A stretch of DNA of 21,874 nucleotides, from assembly GCA_934454435.1 (NCBI GenBank), contig CAKSGA010000032.1, positions 1 through 21,874 of the forward strand, written 5' to 3'. Below the pieces are notes generated by a model. That model was not told where the DNA came from. It saw nothing but the letters and a program-made list of their open reading frames with translations, and did no database searches. This DNA is from an uncultured Oscillospiraceae bacterium. Lineage in GTDB: Bacteria; Bacillota; Clostridia; Oscillospirales; Ruminococcaceae. Position 1 is the first letter of the stretch. The number at the start of each line of letters is the position of its first letter. The translations under genes were made by a program, and so were the position numbers. This document shows positions 5,788 through 13,482 of this stretch, one piece after another.

Positions 5788-7821
5788 TCAGAAGCCCTCA
5801 GGATCAATGTACTCGTCAGTTGCACTGTCCTCGGGTATGTAGATGTGGTAGTTCGTCTTGCCGTTCTTCTTAACGAAGTACATCGCCGTATCCGCAAAGG
5901 AGAGCAGCTCGTTTACGTCCTCGGTATGCTCCGGGCAGAACGCAACACCGATACTTGCCTTGACATCGATATGCATTGAACCGTCCGGCGTATCATAGCC
6001 CTGATACAGCTCGTTGATGATATCCATGGAGATATTCTCGATGTTCTCGATATCGTCCTGATTTGTAAAGCAGAGCACGAACTCATCTCCGCCGAAGCGT
6101 CCTGCAAAGCCGCCACGGTCATCGACCTTCTTACGTATCGTGTCAGCAACGAACCTGATGACATCGTCACCGATTGTGTGACCGTAACGGTCGTTGATGA
6201 ACTTGAAGTCGTCAACATCGATGAACGAAACTGCAACACGCTTCGTGCCACGGCGCTCGATCTCAGAGGTGAGGTTCCTGATGAATGTATTTCTGTTGTA
6301 CAGCTGTGACAGGAAGTCGTAGCTTGCACGCTCGGAAAGCTGGAGCTCCAGCTTCTTTTCGTTATCGATATCGGTCATGACGCCGATAACTCTCAGCGGT
6401 TCGCTAAGACGATCGGTTATGCATACCGCACGAAGGGATACCCAGATGAGCGCTCCGCTCTTGGTCTTGAGCTGGTACTCGCTGCTGTAGCCGTTCTTGT
6501 TCTTGAGGAGCTGGTTGATGTCACGCTTGTACTTCTCTGCGTCCTCGGAGTTCATCAGGAAGTCAATGAACTTTCCGTTGGAGAGCGTTGAAGCCTCCGT
6601 ATCAATATCGAACTTTGCCAGCATGTTGGGGGAGCAGTACATTCTTTCCTTGTGGAAGTCCCACTCAAACAGCATGTTGTCAGACAGCTCTGCAATGGTC
6701 CTGTGGCGTTCCTCGCTGAGGAATACCTCGTCGAGCAGGTCGTTGAAAGAGGTCTGTATTTCGCCGAGCTCGCTCTTTCTGTTGGTGACAGTGAAACGGA
6801 TATCTGTAGCGCCCTCGGCATCGGAGATCTCGTTCATGGTCTTGAGCATTCCGTTCATGGTGCCAAGGAACTTGCCGATAACGACCAGTCCAATGGCGGA
6901 GAATACAACGGCGCACGCTGCGACTACCAACCAGCCCAGCAGGTTGGTGGTCATTGAGAATGAACTGAAGCTGCCTGCGTCAGCGGCCGCCACCCATCTC
7001 CAGTCGGTGATGGTCTTGTCGACAAGACCGACACAGTAAGCGCTTCCGCCCGCAGTGCCGAAAACAGACTTGATGTCTGAAGAATTCTTGAGAGTATCAT
7101 ACTCCTTGGTGGTGCCAAAGGTATTCTGAACACCGTCATTCCAGAGTCCGGTGGACTTAAAATCCCTGCTGATGAAGCCGGAAGCGGAGTTAAGCGCAGT
7201 GCCCTGGGAATCCACAAGCATGAACCTGCCGTTGGCAAGGTCCCCGAACTGACCTGCAAGGGAATTCTGAATTCCGCTGTTCTCAGCGACTGAAACTATC
7301 TCGACAAATGCGCCGATATCGTTCTTGCTGTCGTTCTGTATCTTGGATGAAAAGTAAACAGCGTCAAGCGGCTGCTCGGAATAACCGGTCCAGGAGAGGA
7401 CGGGAGAAGCCGGCAGAAGTGCACTGATGCCATCGTCAGGTCTGTTCTCAAAGATACCGCCGCTGTTGCCGCTCACGGAGGCTACAACAGTGCCGTCACC
7501 GCCAAGAATGAGCACATCGATGATATCGCTGTCAGCCGACTTGATCGCAGTGAGCAGTCCGTCAGCGTCGCCGTTGCCCTGGGCTGCGTCAATTACCACC
7601 TCAACTTTAGAAGCCACGTTGACGCTGCTGATATAATGTGAGAACACCTCGCTGATGCCCGCAGACTTCGCCTCGGAAACCTGCTGGAGCGTGTTGCGCT
7701 TTGCAGAGCCCTCATAGCTCATAACAGAAAACGTGCCGACTGTACCGATAATGACCGCCGGAACGATCGAGAAAATCAGCATAATTACCGTCAGAACTAT
7801 TTTTAGTCTGAAATTGCCCAT
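5788..7821 (-). CDS. membrane diguanylate cyclase: extracellular sensor, HAMP-like, PAS, GGDEF
   Basis: The 677-residue protein would make c-di-GMP from two GTP. Layout: membrane helix 6-29, a roughly 260-residue extracellular part with dCache-like alpha/beta character, second membrane helix 293-317, HAMP-like linker 318-367, PAS domain about 370-490 (with IWVSLRAVCI and the DIDNEKK exit helix) and a GGDEF domain about 500-660. The catalytic motif is intact (GGDEF at 577-581; FIDVDDFKFIND at 533-544). The inhibitory I-site RxxD expected at 568-571 is DRGG, so product inhibition is probably lost. No EAL domain is present. The ATG has an AGGGGG site 9 bases upstream. It follows the PilZ gene by 66 bases and precedes the ParA gene by 80; cotranscription is likely. 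The external ligand is unknown. Confidence 0.95.
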   Translation of the reverse strand: MGNFRLKIVLTVIMLIFSIVPAVIIGTVGTFSVMSYEGSAKRNTLQQVSEAKSAGISEVFSHYISSVNVASKVEVVIDAAQGNGDADGLLTAIKSADSDIIDVLILGGDGTVVASVSGNSGGIFENRPDDGISALLPASPVLSWTGYSEQPLDAVYFSSKIQNDSKNDIGAFVEIVSVAENSGIQNSLAGQFGDLANGRFMLVDSQGTALNSASGFISRDFKSTGLWNDGVQNTFGTTKEYDTLKNSSDIKSVFGTAGGSAYCVGLVDKTITDWRWVAAADAGSFSSFSMTTNLLGWLVVAACAVVFSAIGLVVIGKFLGTMNGMLKTMNEISDAEGATDIRFTVTNRKSELGEIQTSFNDLLDEVFLSEERHRTIAELSDNMLFEWDFHKERMYCSPNMLAKFDIDTEASTLSNGKFIDFLMNSEDAEKYKRDINQLLKNKNGYSSEYQLKTKSGALIWVSLRAVCITDRLSEPLRVIGVMTDIDNEKKLELQLSERASYDFLSQLYNRNTFIRNLTSEIERRGTKRVAVSFIDVDDFKFINDRYGHTIGDDVIRFVADTIRKKVDDRGGFAGRFGGDEFVLCFTNQDDIENIENISMDIINELYQGYDTPDGSMHIDVKASIGVAFCPEHTEDVNELLSFADTAMYFVKKNGKTNYHIYIPEDSATDEYIDPEGF

Positions 7822-7887
7822 ACCACTAATCCCCCTGAAATAATATGTATTTTATTTACCCGCAGCGACAGGCGCCGGAGAAAGAGG

Positions 7888-8559
7888 TCAATCCTCGCCG
7901 TTCTGTCTTGCACGCTGGAGTAGCTGCTGGCGGTTGATATACATGCCGATAGCGTCCTCCTGGGCGGCTGTAAGGTTCTCAAAGGAACAGCCGTAGCCAG
8001 TCACATTGCCGGACTGGTCGGTCTGTACCCTCAGCACCTGTGTCATTGTGTTGAGCCGATATCCATCGTTCAGCTCTATATCGACGCACACACTGTCGTC
8101 CTTCATGAAATCGAACCCGCTGGACATAAAGATACCGCCGACATTTATGTCGTGTATCTCAATATCCGCCGGCTCTTCGAACCGCAGCGTGTCGTCCCCA
8201 CGGATCAGGAACAGCGCCCTGCCCGTAAGATCGACCTTGATCTTGAAATAACGCCTGCGCTCCTCCAGCACCTGGGTAGAACGGTTCTTTTGCAGGGAAA
8301 CGTTCATCTGGCGGCTGTGGGCCATGGCGATCTCGCCGACATACCTTATGCGATCCCCCGCCTTTGAGTAGGCTATCACCGTGACCTTTTCGCCACGGTC
8401 CATCTCCGGAAGATCCTTGCCCTTTATAATAAGTATGCTCTCTTCGTTGGTGTCAAGGTTTTTCGGGAATATGAACCCCTTGTCAGCGGATACCAGCAGT
8501 GAACCGTTCTGCCCGAGCACCTCGACCTTGACTATCTTATATCCGAAAAGCAATAGCAT
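7888..8559 (-). CDS. PilZ-domain c-di-GMP receptor, YcgR-like
   Basis: A protein of about 223 residues with an N-terminal YcgR-N-like beta domain (1-95) and a C-terminal PilZ domain. The first ligand motif is ERRRYFK (residues 100-106), a RxxxR with the last Arg as Lys; the second is DINVGG (137-142), matching [DN]xSxxG except for Asn in place of Ser. PilZ proteins bind c-di-GMP and pass the signal to motility, polysaccharide or other machinery. I place the start at the ATG at 8559, four bases after an AGAGG; TTG codons at 8574 and 8553 are alternatives. The gene is the first of the apparent c-di-GMP unit, preceded by a promoter and a leader of about 200 nt. Confidence 0.88.
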   Translation of the reverse strand: MLLLFGYKIVKVEVLGQNGSLLVSADKGFIFPKNLDTNEESILIIKGKDLPEMDRGEKVTVIAYSKAGDRIRYVGEIAMAHSRQMNVSLQKNRSTQVLEERRRYFKIKVDLTGRALFLIRGDDTLRFEEPADIEIHDINVGGIFMSSGFDFMKDDSVCVDIELNDGYRLNTMTQVLRVQTDQSGNVTGYGCSFENLTAAQEDAIGMYINRQQLLQRARQNGED

Positions 8560-8771
8560 CAATCCTCTTGTCAATTAATATACCACCGCACCATGCGCAG
8601 GACGCACCGCCGAAAGCGCAGCATGTCCCTAAAAGCGGGCGTTCACCACGCCGGCTTCGTTACTCCCAGTGAGCGATAAGACTTCTGACCGCACACAGCA
8701 AAGGAGTCGTATGCTTATCGAAATGATCACGCATTCAAAAGAACAGCATTTGTCAGAATACTCTTGTTTAC
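8560..8771 (-). promoter_or_regulatory. long structured 5' leader of the PilZ gene (candidate cis-regulatory RNA)
   Basis: From the predicted start near 8765 to the PilZ start there is about 200 nt without a gene, more GC-rich than the AT-rich promoter next to it. Stems visible: CGATAAG/CTTATCG (8674-8680 with 8714-8720), ACTCC/GGAGT (8662-8666 with 8703-8707) which crosses it and so could make a pseudoknot, a perfect GGCGT/ACGCC hairpin (8638-8652) and an interrupted hairpin at 8600-8628. I cannot match it to c-di-GMP-I, c-di-GMP-II or another riboswitch consensus I remember. Confidence 0.4.
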
Positions 8772-8801
8772 ATTATACAATAAATCCTCATAATAAATCA
8801 A
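8772..8801 (-). promoter_or_regulatory. promoter of the PilZ-GGDEF-ParA-ComFB unit
   Basis: On the minus strand a -35 TTGATT (8801-8796) is followed by an 18-base spacer and a perfect -10 TATAAT (8777-8772). It sits in an AT-rich gene-free stretch (8575-8907, 333 bases) that also holds the structured leader on one side and the terminator of the YcxB-like gene on the other. Confidence 0.7.
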
Positions 8802-8872
8802 GGCATAATAGTGATTTTCTAAAAATCAGACAAAAAATATTTTGTTTTTTTGGGTAACATAACAACAATCGT

Positions 8873-8899
8873 CCGTGTAACCTGAAAAGGTTTACACGG
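8873..8899 (-). terminator. likely intrinsic terminator of the YcxB-like gene
   Basis: Just after the stop at 8908, the minus strand can fold CCGTGTaAACCT against AGGTTACACGG with a TTTC loop (one bulged base). The following bases are T-rich only in part (GATTGTTGTTATG), so termination efficiency is uncertain. Confidence 0.6.
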
Positions 8900-8907
8900 C
8901 ACACGGC

Positions 8908-9621
8908 TCATGCCTTTTTGATCTTTATCCTGAACCGCTTTCCGCAGGCACGTATAAGGCGGTCCCTTACCTTCATGGGAGTACCGCAGATGAACAGCGT
9001 CTTGTCGCAGATTATAGCGTCAAGTTTTCTGCCGTTCACGGGCTCCGGGAAAAGATAGAAACTGTGGCTGCACTCATAGGCAAGGGAGATGTTCTTGTAG
9101 GGTATCTCCAGCACCTCCGCCGTTTTATCGTGGAGGGCGGCGGAATGAGCTGCGGAACTCTCCTCGTCCTCTTCACTTTCGGCGTCCCGCAGGGAGCTTA
9201 TGGTCAGCACCAGCTTGTCCTCATTGGTGAAGTCAGCGCTGATGAGCTTCCCGAAACTTTCCTCCAGCTTGTCTGCACGTTTGTTGAAGTACTGTATGCG
9301 CATATTGTGCGGGGCAGTCGCCAGCACAATGAATATCACTGCAAAAATCGCAAGCAGGAGCCACTCGCTGCACCATGCCGCCGCCAGCGCCAGCAGGAAA
9401 AACACCGCCGCTCCGTAATAGCACGCTGTCTGCAGCGGCCTGACCTTCATGAGATACATGAAATCAGAAAAAGAGCGTATCCTCGCCATCGTGCAGCGGG
9501 TCTCGCACACCAGGCGGCCATCGTCCTCGGGGTGGTTTTCGGCGTTCATCTCCTCGAACATTTTTGCAAGCTTCGTTTCGGTGGACTGCAATATCTCCTG
9601 CTGTCTTTTGCTTCTGAACAT
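8908..9621 (-). CDS. membrane protein with YcxB-like C-terminal domain
   Basis: A 237-residue protein with an N-terminal cytoplasmic segment (1-60), two adjacent membrane helices (about 65-82 and 85-103) and a soluble C-terminal part. That part carries LEIPYKNISLAYECSHSFYLFP, which has the look of the YcxB-like domain: an alpha/beta module, usually after a membrane hairpin, whose function is not known to me. An acidic spacer (ESEEDEESS, about 147-155) separates the two halves, and the C-terminus is strongly basic. The ATG has an AAAGGA site about 10 bases upstream and the gene is monocistronic, with its own promoter and terminator. It is transcribed away from the pseudokinase operon. Confidence 0.7.
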   Translation of the reverse strand: MFRSKRQQEILQSTETKLAKMFEEMNAENHPEDDGRLVCETRCTMARIRSFSDFMYLMKVRPLQTACYYGAAVFFLLALAAAWCSEWLLLAIFAVIFIVLATAPHNMRIQYFNKRADKLEESFGKLISADFTNEDKLVLTISSLRDAESEEDEESSAAHSAALHDKTAEVLEIPYKNISLAYECSHSFYLFPEPVNGRKLDAIICDKTLFICGTPMKVRDRLIRACGKRFRIKIKKA

Positions 9622-9667
9622 ATTTTCGTTTCCTTTCCCGGAATCAACACCGTATACCGTACATTAT

Positions 9668-9696
9668 AGTATATCACATTATGGCGCAAAATGCAA
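9668..9696 (-). promoter_or_regulatory. promoter of the YcxB-like gene
   Basis: On the minus strand TTGCAT (9696-9691), 17-base spacer, TATACT (9673-9668). The start would be near 9661, about 40 bases before the ATG. It shares the -35 TTGCAT and the preceding G with the GSF-repeat promoter. Confidence 0.7.
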
Positions 9697-9820
9697 CGGA
9701 ATTCACACAATATGCACAAAAAACTTCTCGTTTCGGGGGAGAGTGCGGTTATTTTGACGACACAAATATTACAATTCGGATACATTTTTACAAAAACCCC
9801 CGGCGGACGGGTCAAAACGG

Positions 9821-9849
9821 TTGACAATCCGGCGGATTTGGAGTATATT
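9821..9849 (+). promoter_or_regulatory. promoter of the pseudokinase-pheA-ispD operon
   Basis: Consensus -35 TTGACA (9821-9826), exactly 17 bases, then TATATT (9844-9849). It is divergent to the YcxB-like gene promoter; the gene-free interval 9622-9914 holds only these two promoters and their leaders as far as I can see. Confidence 0.85.
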
Positions 9850-9860
9850 ATTATAGTGGT

Positions 9861-9896
9861 GGTCTGTATCACGCAGACCTTATTCTTATTCTTATC
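9861..9896 (+). terminator. attenuator-like hairpin in the pseudokinase leader
   Basis: GGTCTG (9861-9866) pairs with CAGACC (9874-9879) around a 7-base loop and is followed by TTATTCTTATTCTTAT. It lies a few bases after the predicted transcription start and before the AGGAG site of the first gene. The six-pair stem and interrupted T-run make it a modest terminator, or a 5' stabilising hairpin. Confidence 0.45.
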
Positions 9897-9914
9897 ACTT
9901 ACAGGAGAACGCTA

Positions 9915-11666
9915 ATGTTAAAAGAAACTTCCCTCTGCATGGGCTGCATGAACGACAAGACCTATGACGGTCCCTGCAGACTGTGCGGGTACAGCGACGA
10001 CTCGCCCTGCATCCCTACATATATGGCACCCAGGACTTTCCTCGCAGACAGATACATCGTAGGAAAGGTCATCAGCTATAACGGCGAGGGAGCTGTATAT
10101 ATCGGCTACGACACCGCCGCCGGCATAAAAGTCACAATAAAGGAATTCATGCCCGATACACTCTGCATGCGCAGGAAGGGCGAAACGGAAATAAGCGTGG
10201 AGCCCTCCTCTGCGGCGCTCTACAAGACATACCTGTCGGAATTCATCGACCTCAACAGAACGCTTATGAAGCTGCGGGGAATGTCCCACGTACAGACCGT
10301 GCTGGACGTTTTCTGCGAGAACAACACAGCCTACGCCGTGTTCGAGTTCATCAACGGTATCTCCCTCAAGACCTACCTTGCGAACTCCACCGGGGAGATA
10401 GCCTGGGAGCAGGCCAAAGAGCTGTTCTCACCGTTCTTCACCACCCTCAGCCTGATACACTCCGCAGGAATCCTTCACCGGGGCATTTCCCCCTCCACCA
10501 TCTTCGTGACCGACAAGATGGAGCTCAAGCTGACCGGCTTCTCCATCTCCGCAGCACGCACCACCGGCACCGAGATAGCCTGCGAGGTCTTTGCGGGCTT
10601 CGCTGCGCCGGAGCAGTACACCAATGAGATAAACGGTACCTGGACCGATGTCTACGGCATCGCAGCAGTTCTGTACCGCTGTCTTACCGGCTGTACTCCC
10701 ACCGAGGCTATCGCCCGCTCCGGCGACATGCTGGAGCCCATGATGATAAACCGCAACGTTCCCCAGAACATCTCCTCAGTTATCATGGACGGCATGCAGC
10801 TCTCGCCGGAGGACCGTATACGCACCGTCACAGAGTTCGTGGACAGGCTGTTCAGCCAGCCTAAGCCCGTGGAGGCTCCCGCCGAAGAGAAGCCGCATCT
10901 CACCAAAAAGGAAAAGAAGCAGCGCAAGGAACGTGCCAAGACCATAGCCGTGCTCATTATCGCAGGCGTCGTTGTGGTCGCATTCGTGGTGGTATTCATA
11001 CTGACCCTCAACGGATTTTTCACCGGAGGAAACAGCTCTTCCCCCGAGACCTCGGAAGCTGCTGTCACCACGGAGGAGACCTCCTCAGCCCCTGAAACCG
11101 AGCCCACCATCTCCCAGACCCAGTCGGAGCCTGACCCGGTAGTCACCGGCGACACCCTCCAGCTCCCGAATTTCGACGGCAGAAGCTACGATTTCGAGGT
11201 AGAGCGCTACAAGAACAAACTCACCTTCGTGCCCACATATGTTTACACGGATGAATACGAAAGTGGTCAGATGTTCGACCAGAGCATTCCCGCCGGAACT
11301 GACGTCACCACCGGCACCACGGTGGAGATAACCGTCAGCAAGGGCCCCAGCAAGGTCCCGCTGCCGGACTACGCCGGAATGTCCAGCGAGAAATACACCG
11401 CCGAACTCAGCAAGCTCAACATCAAGTACTCCGTTGAAACCGAGCGCTCCAACGCCGCAGACACCGGAAACGTGGCAAGGTGCAGCGTTGAGGTCGGCGA
11501 CCTTGTGGACGTTGAGAACAACCAGGAGATAATCGTGTACATCGCCGAGAACTACGAGCCCACCGCAGAGCCCACCATCGAGGACACCTACGAGATGGAC
11601 TACGGCTCCTACGAGGGCATTCCGCTGACGGAAGAGATAATCACAGGGGAAGGATTTACCGAATAA
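9915..11666 (+). CDS. PASTA-domain Ser/Thr pseudokinase with N-terminal zinc ribbon
   Basis: A 583-residue membrane protein: zinc-ribbon cysteines 8, 11, 21 and 24; kinase-like domain about 46-313; basic juxtamembrane stretch 329-342; membrane helix 343-365; Ser/Thr/Glu-rich linker; two PASTA repeats (about 413-476 and 479-545); acidic tail. PASTA repeats bind cell-wall material in PrkC-type kinases. Retained: glycine loop NGEGAVYIG (56-64), Lys76 in VTIKE and the APEQY motif. Lost: the HRD aspartate (HRG, Gly190) and the DFG motif, here GFS (208-210). The asparagine of the catalytic loop is also gone (ISPST instead of ISPDN). It should therefore be inactive in phosphotransfer, and more likely an ATP-binding or scaffold sensor of the envelope. 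First gene of the operon; AGGAG site 7 bases before the ATG. Confidence 0.9.
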   Translation: MLKETSLCMGCMNDKTYDGPCRLCGYSDDSPCIPTYMAPRTFLADRYIVGKVISYNGEGAVYIGYDTAAGIKVTIKEFMPDTLCMRRKGETEISVEPSSAALYKTYLSEFIDLNRTLMKLRGMSHVQTVLDVFCENNTAYAVFEFINGISLKTYLANSTGEIAWEQAKELFSPFFTTLSLIHSAGILHRGISPSTIFVTDKMELKLTGFSISAARTTGTEIACEVFAGFAAPEQYTNEINGTWTDVYGIAAVLYRCLTGCTPTEAIARSGDMLEPMMINRNVPQNISSVIMDGMQLSPEDRIRTVTEFVDRLFSQPKPVEAPAEEKPHLTKKEKKQRKERAKTIAVLIIAGVVVVAFVVVFILTLNGFFTGGNSSSPETSEAAVTTEETSSAPETEPTISQTQSEPDPVVTGDTLQLPNFDGRSYDFEVERYKNKLTFVPTYVYTDEYESGQMFDQSIPAGTDVTTGTTVEITVSKGPSKVPLPDYAGMSSEKYTAELSKLNIKYSVETERSNAADTGNVARCSVEVGDLVDVENNQEIIVYIAENYEPTAEPTIEDTYEMDYGSYEGIPLTEEIITGEGFTE

Positions 11667-12805
11667 TGGGAACAGAGCTTGATCTGAGTGAAATAAGAAA
11701 GAACATCGACAAGATAGACGACCAGCTGCTGGAGCTTTTCCGGCAGCGTATGGACCTCACCTGCCAGGTGGCGCAGTACAAGGCGGCGCACAACATGGTG
11801 GTGTTCCAGAGCGAACGTGAGAAAGCCATAATACGTTCGGTAAGGGACCGCTCGCCGGAGGAACTGAAGAGCTCTGCCGAGTTCCTGTTCACCAACATCA
11901 TGGACATCTCAAAGTGCCGCCAGAACAACGCCATAACCCCCGCTGTGGAGATCCCACACAGGTCTGAGATAAAGCCCGGGGCGACCGTCGCAGTACAGGG
12001 CATCGCCGGGGCTTACGGACATGCGGCGGCTACCCGGCTGTTCCCCTCCGGCAGAATGGACTTCCACGGCAGCTTCGCAGAGGTTTTCGAGGCGGTGGAA
12101 AAGGGCGAAGCCGACTACGGCGTGGTCCCTGTGGAAAACAGCACCGCCGGCGAAGTCACCGCCAACATGGAACTCCTGGAAAAGCACAGCGTATACATCA
12201 GCCGCACCGTGACCGTCCCCTGCACGCATGTGCTCGCAGCTAAGCACGGGGTGAAGTCCGGGGATATAAAGATAATTTTCGGGCATGAGCAGGCTATACG
12301 CCAGTGCGGGGAGTACATCTCCAGCCACCCGGGGCTCACCGTTATCCCCTACGCCAACAACGCCATGGCAGCCCAGATGGTAGCAGAGAACCGCAGCAGC
12401 GAACTCGGCTGTATCTGCTCCAGGGAATGCGCAGAAATGCATGGCCTTGACATAGTCGAGCCCGCCATCGCCGCCGACCCCAACAACGCCACACGCTTCA
12501 TCTGCTTCTCAAAGGAAATGGAAGTCTACGACGGCGCAGATACTATCGCTGTGTCGCTTTCGCTGCCGCATATCTCCGGTTCGCTCTACCGCATGCTGAC
12601 AAAGTTCGCCGTGAACGAGCTGGACCTCACCAAGATACAGAGCAAGCCGCTCCCGCTGGAATACCGCACCGCCGACAACGAATTCATGTTCTACCTTGAA
12701 TTCTCCGGCAGCATTGACCAGCCAGTGGTGCTCCGCCTGCTGAACAATTTTGAGAGCGAGTACAGCTACTTCCGCCTGCACGGAAACTTCCTGGAAGTAC
12801 ACTGA
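11666..12805 (+). CDS. pheA: bifunctional chorismate mutase / prephenate dehydratase (P-protein)
   Basis: A 379-residue enzyme for the two steps chorismate to prephenate to phenylpyruvate in phenylalanine synthesis. Residues 1-90 are an AroQ-type chorismate mutase (IRKNIDKIDDQLLELFRQR, then VAQYK and FQSEREKAI). Residues 106-285 are prephenate dehydratase, with the start GIAGAYGHAAA, the loop GVVPVENSTAGEV and the catalytic TRF at 276-278. Residues 292-375 are an ACT domain with GSLYRML and a KIQSKP segment where ESRP is usual; this would bind phenylalanine for feedback inhibition. The start codon overlaps the stop of the pseudokinase gene (TAATG), so the two are coupled. The neighbourhood with an envelope pseudokinase is unusual. 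Confidence 0.96.
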   Translation: MGTELDLSEIRKNIDKIDDQLLELFRQRMDLTCQVAQYKAAHNMVVFQSEREKAIIRSVRDRSPEELKSSAEFLFTNIMDISKCRQNNAITPAVEIPHRSEIKPGATVAVQGIAGAYGHAAATRLFPSGRMDFHGSFAEVFEAVEKGEADYGVVPVENSTAGEVTANMELLEKHSVYISRTVTVPCTHVLAAKHGVKSGDIKIIFGHEQAIRQCGEYISSHPGLTVIPYANNAMAAQMVAENRSSELGCICSRECAEMHGLDIVEPAIAADPNNATRFICFSKEMEVYDGADTIAVSLSLPHISGSLYRMLTKFAVNELDLTKIQSKPLPLEYRTADNEFMFYLEFSGSIDQPVVLRLLNNFESEYSYFRLHGNFLEVH

Positions 12806-12814
12806 GGAGGACGT

Positions 12815-13480
12815 ATGTTTTCTGCGATCATTCTCGCCGGCGGGAGCGCCTCCCGCATGAACGGCATAAACAAGCAGCTCGCACTGCTGGAGGGCGTACC
12901 AGTGGTGATACGCAGTGCCCTCGCCTTTGAGCGCTCCGCCATGGTGCGGGAGATAGTTCTTGTGGTCCCCGCCGGGGAGGAGCAGGACTACAACGCTCTC
13001 GCCAAAGAATATTTCGTCACCAAGCTGAAAACGGTGGTTGCCGGCGGCGCTGCCAGGGCTCTTTCAGTCAGGAACGCCCTCGGGGAATGCTCCTGCGAAT
13101 ATATTGCGATACATGACGGCGCACGGCCGCTCATCTCCACCGTGGACGTCAACAGGGTGCTCAGTGACGCCGTGCAGTACGGCGCAGCCATCGCCGCAGC
13201 CCCGGTCACGGACACGATAAAGTGCTGCTCCGGCGGGTACGTGGAGTCCACCCCGGACAGGAGCACGCTGTTTGCCGCCCAGACTCCCCAGGCGTTCCGG
13301 CGGGAGCTGTACGTTTCCTGCGTTGAACAGCTCGGCAGCCGTGCTGACGACCTCACCGACGACAGCGCACTTCTGGAGGCGTGCGGGGAGAAAGTCCGCA
13401 TAACCCCCGTCACCGAATGCAACATGAAGATCACACGCCCGCAGGACCTGGAGATAGCTGCGGCAGTTTTACGGAGGTAA
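12815..13480 (+). CDS. ispD: 2-C-methyl-D-erythritol 4-phosphate cytidylyltransferase
   Basis: A 221-residue cytoplasmic enzyme that joins CTP and MEP in the non-mevalonate isoprenoid route. Seen: nucleotide loop LAGGSASRM with Arg14, Lys20 in NKQL, IHDGARPLI (99-107), VTDTIK (131-136), TPDRSTLFAAQTPQAF (146-161) and NMKITRPQDL (203-212). Length is normal for the family. A GGAGG site lies in the 9-base gap after pheA. No other MEP-pathway gene is in the window; IspF is not fused. Confidence 0.96.
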   Translation: MFSAIILAGGSASRMNGINKQLALLEGVPVVIRSALAFERSAMVREIVLVVPAGEEQDYNALAKEYFVTKLKTVVAGGAARALSVRNALGECSCEYIAIHDGARPLISTVDVNRVLSDAVQYGAAIAAAPVTDTIKCCSGGYVESTPDRSTLFAAQTPQAFRRELYVSCVEQLGSRADDLTDDSALLEACGEKVRITPVTECNMKITRPQDLEIAAAVLRR

Positions 13481-13482
13481 TC

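Noticed and set aside
8560..8771. c-di-GMP-I or c-di-GMP-II riboswitch
   Set aside because: The conserved cores I remember for these classes are not visible on the minus strand; only generic stems can be seen.
13381..13482. N-terminal extension of the response regulator
   Set aside because: The extra 34 codons lie within ispD, and the receiver domain starts at the ATG at 13483 behind a GGAGG site.
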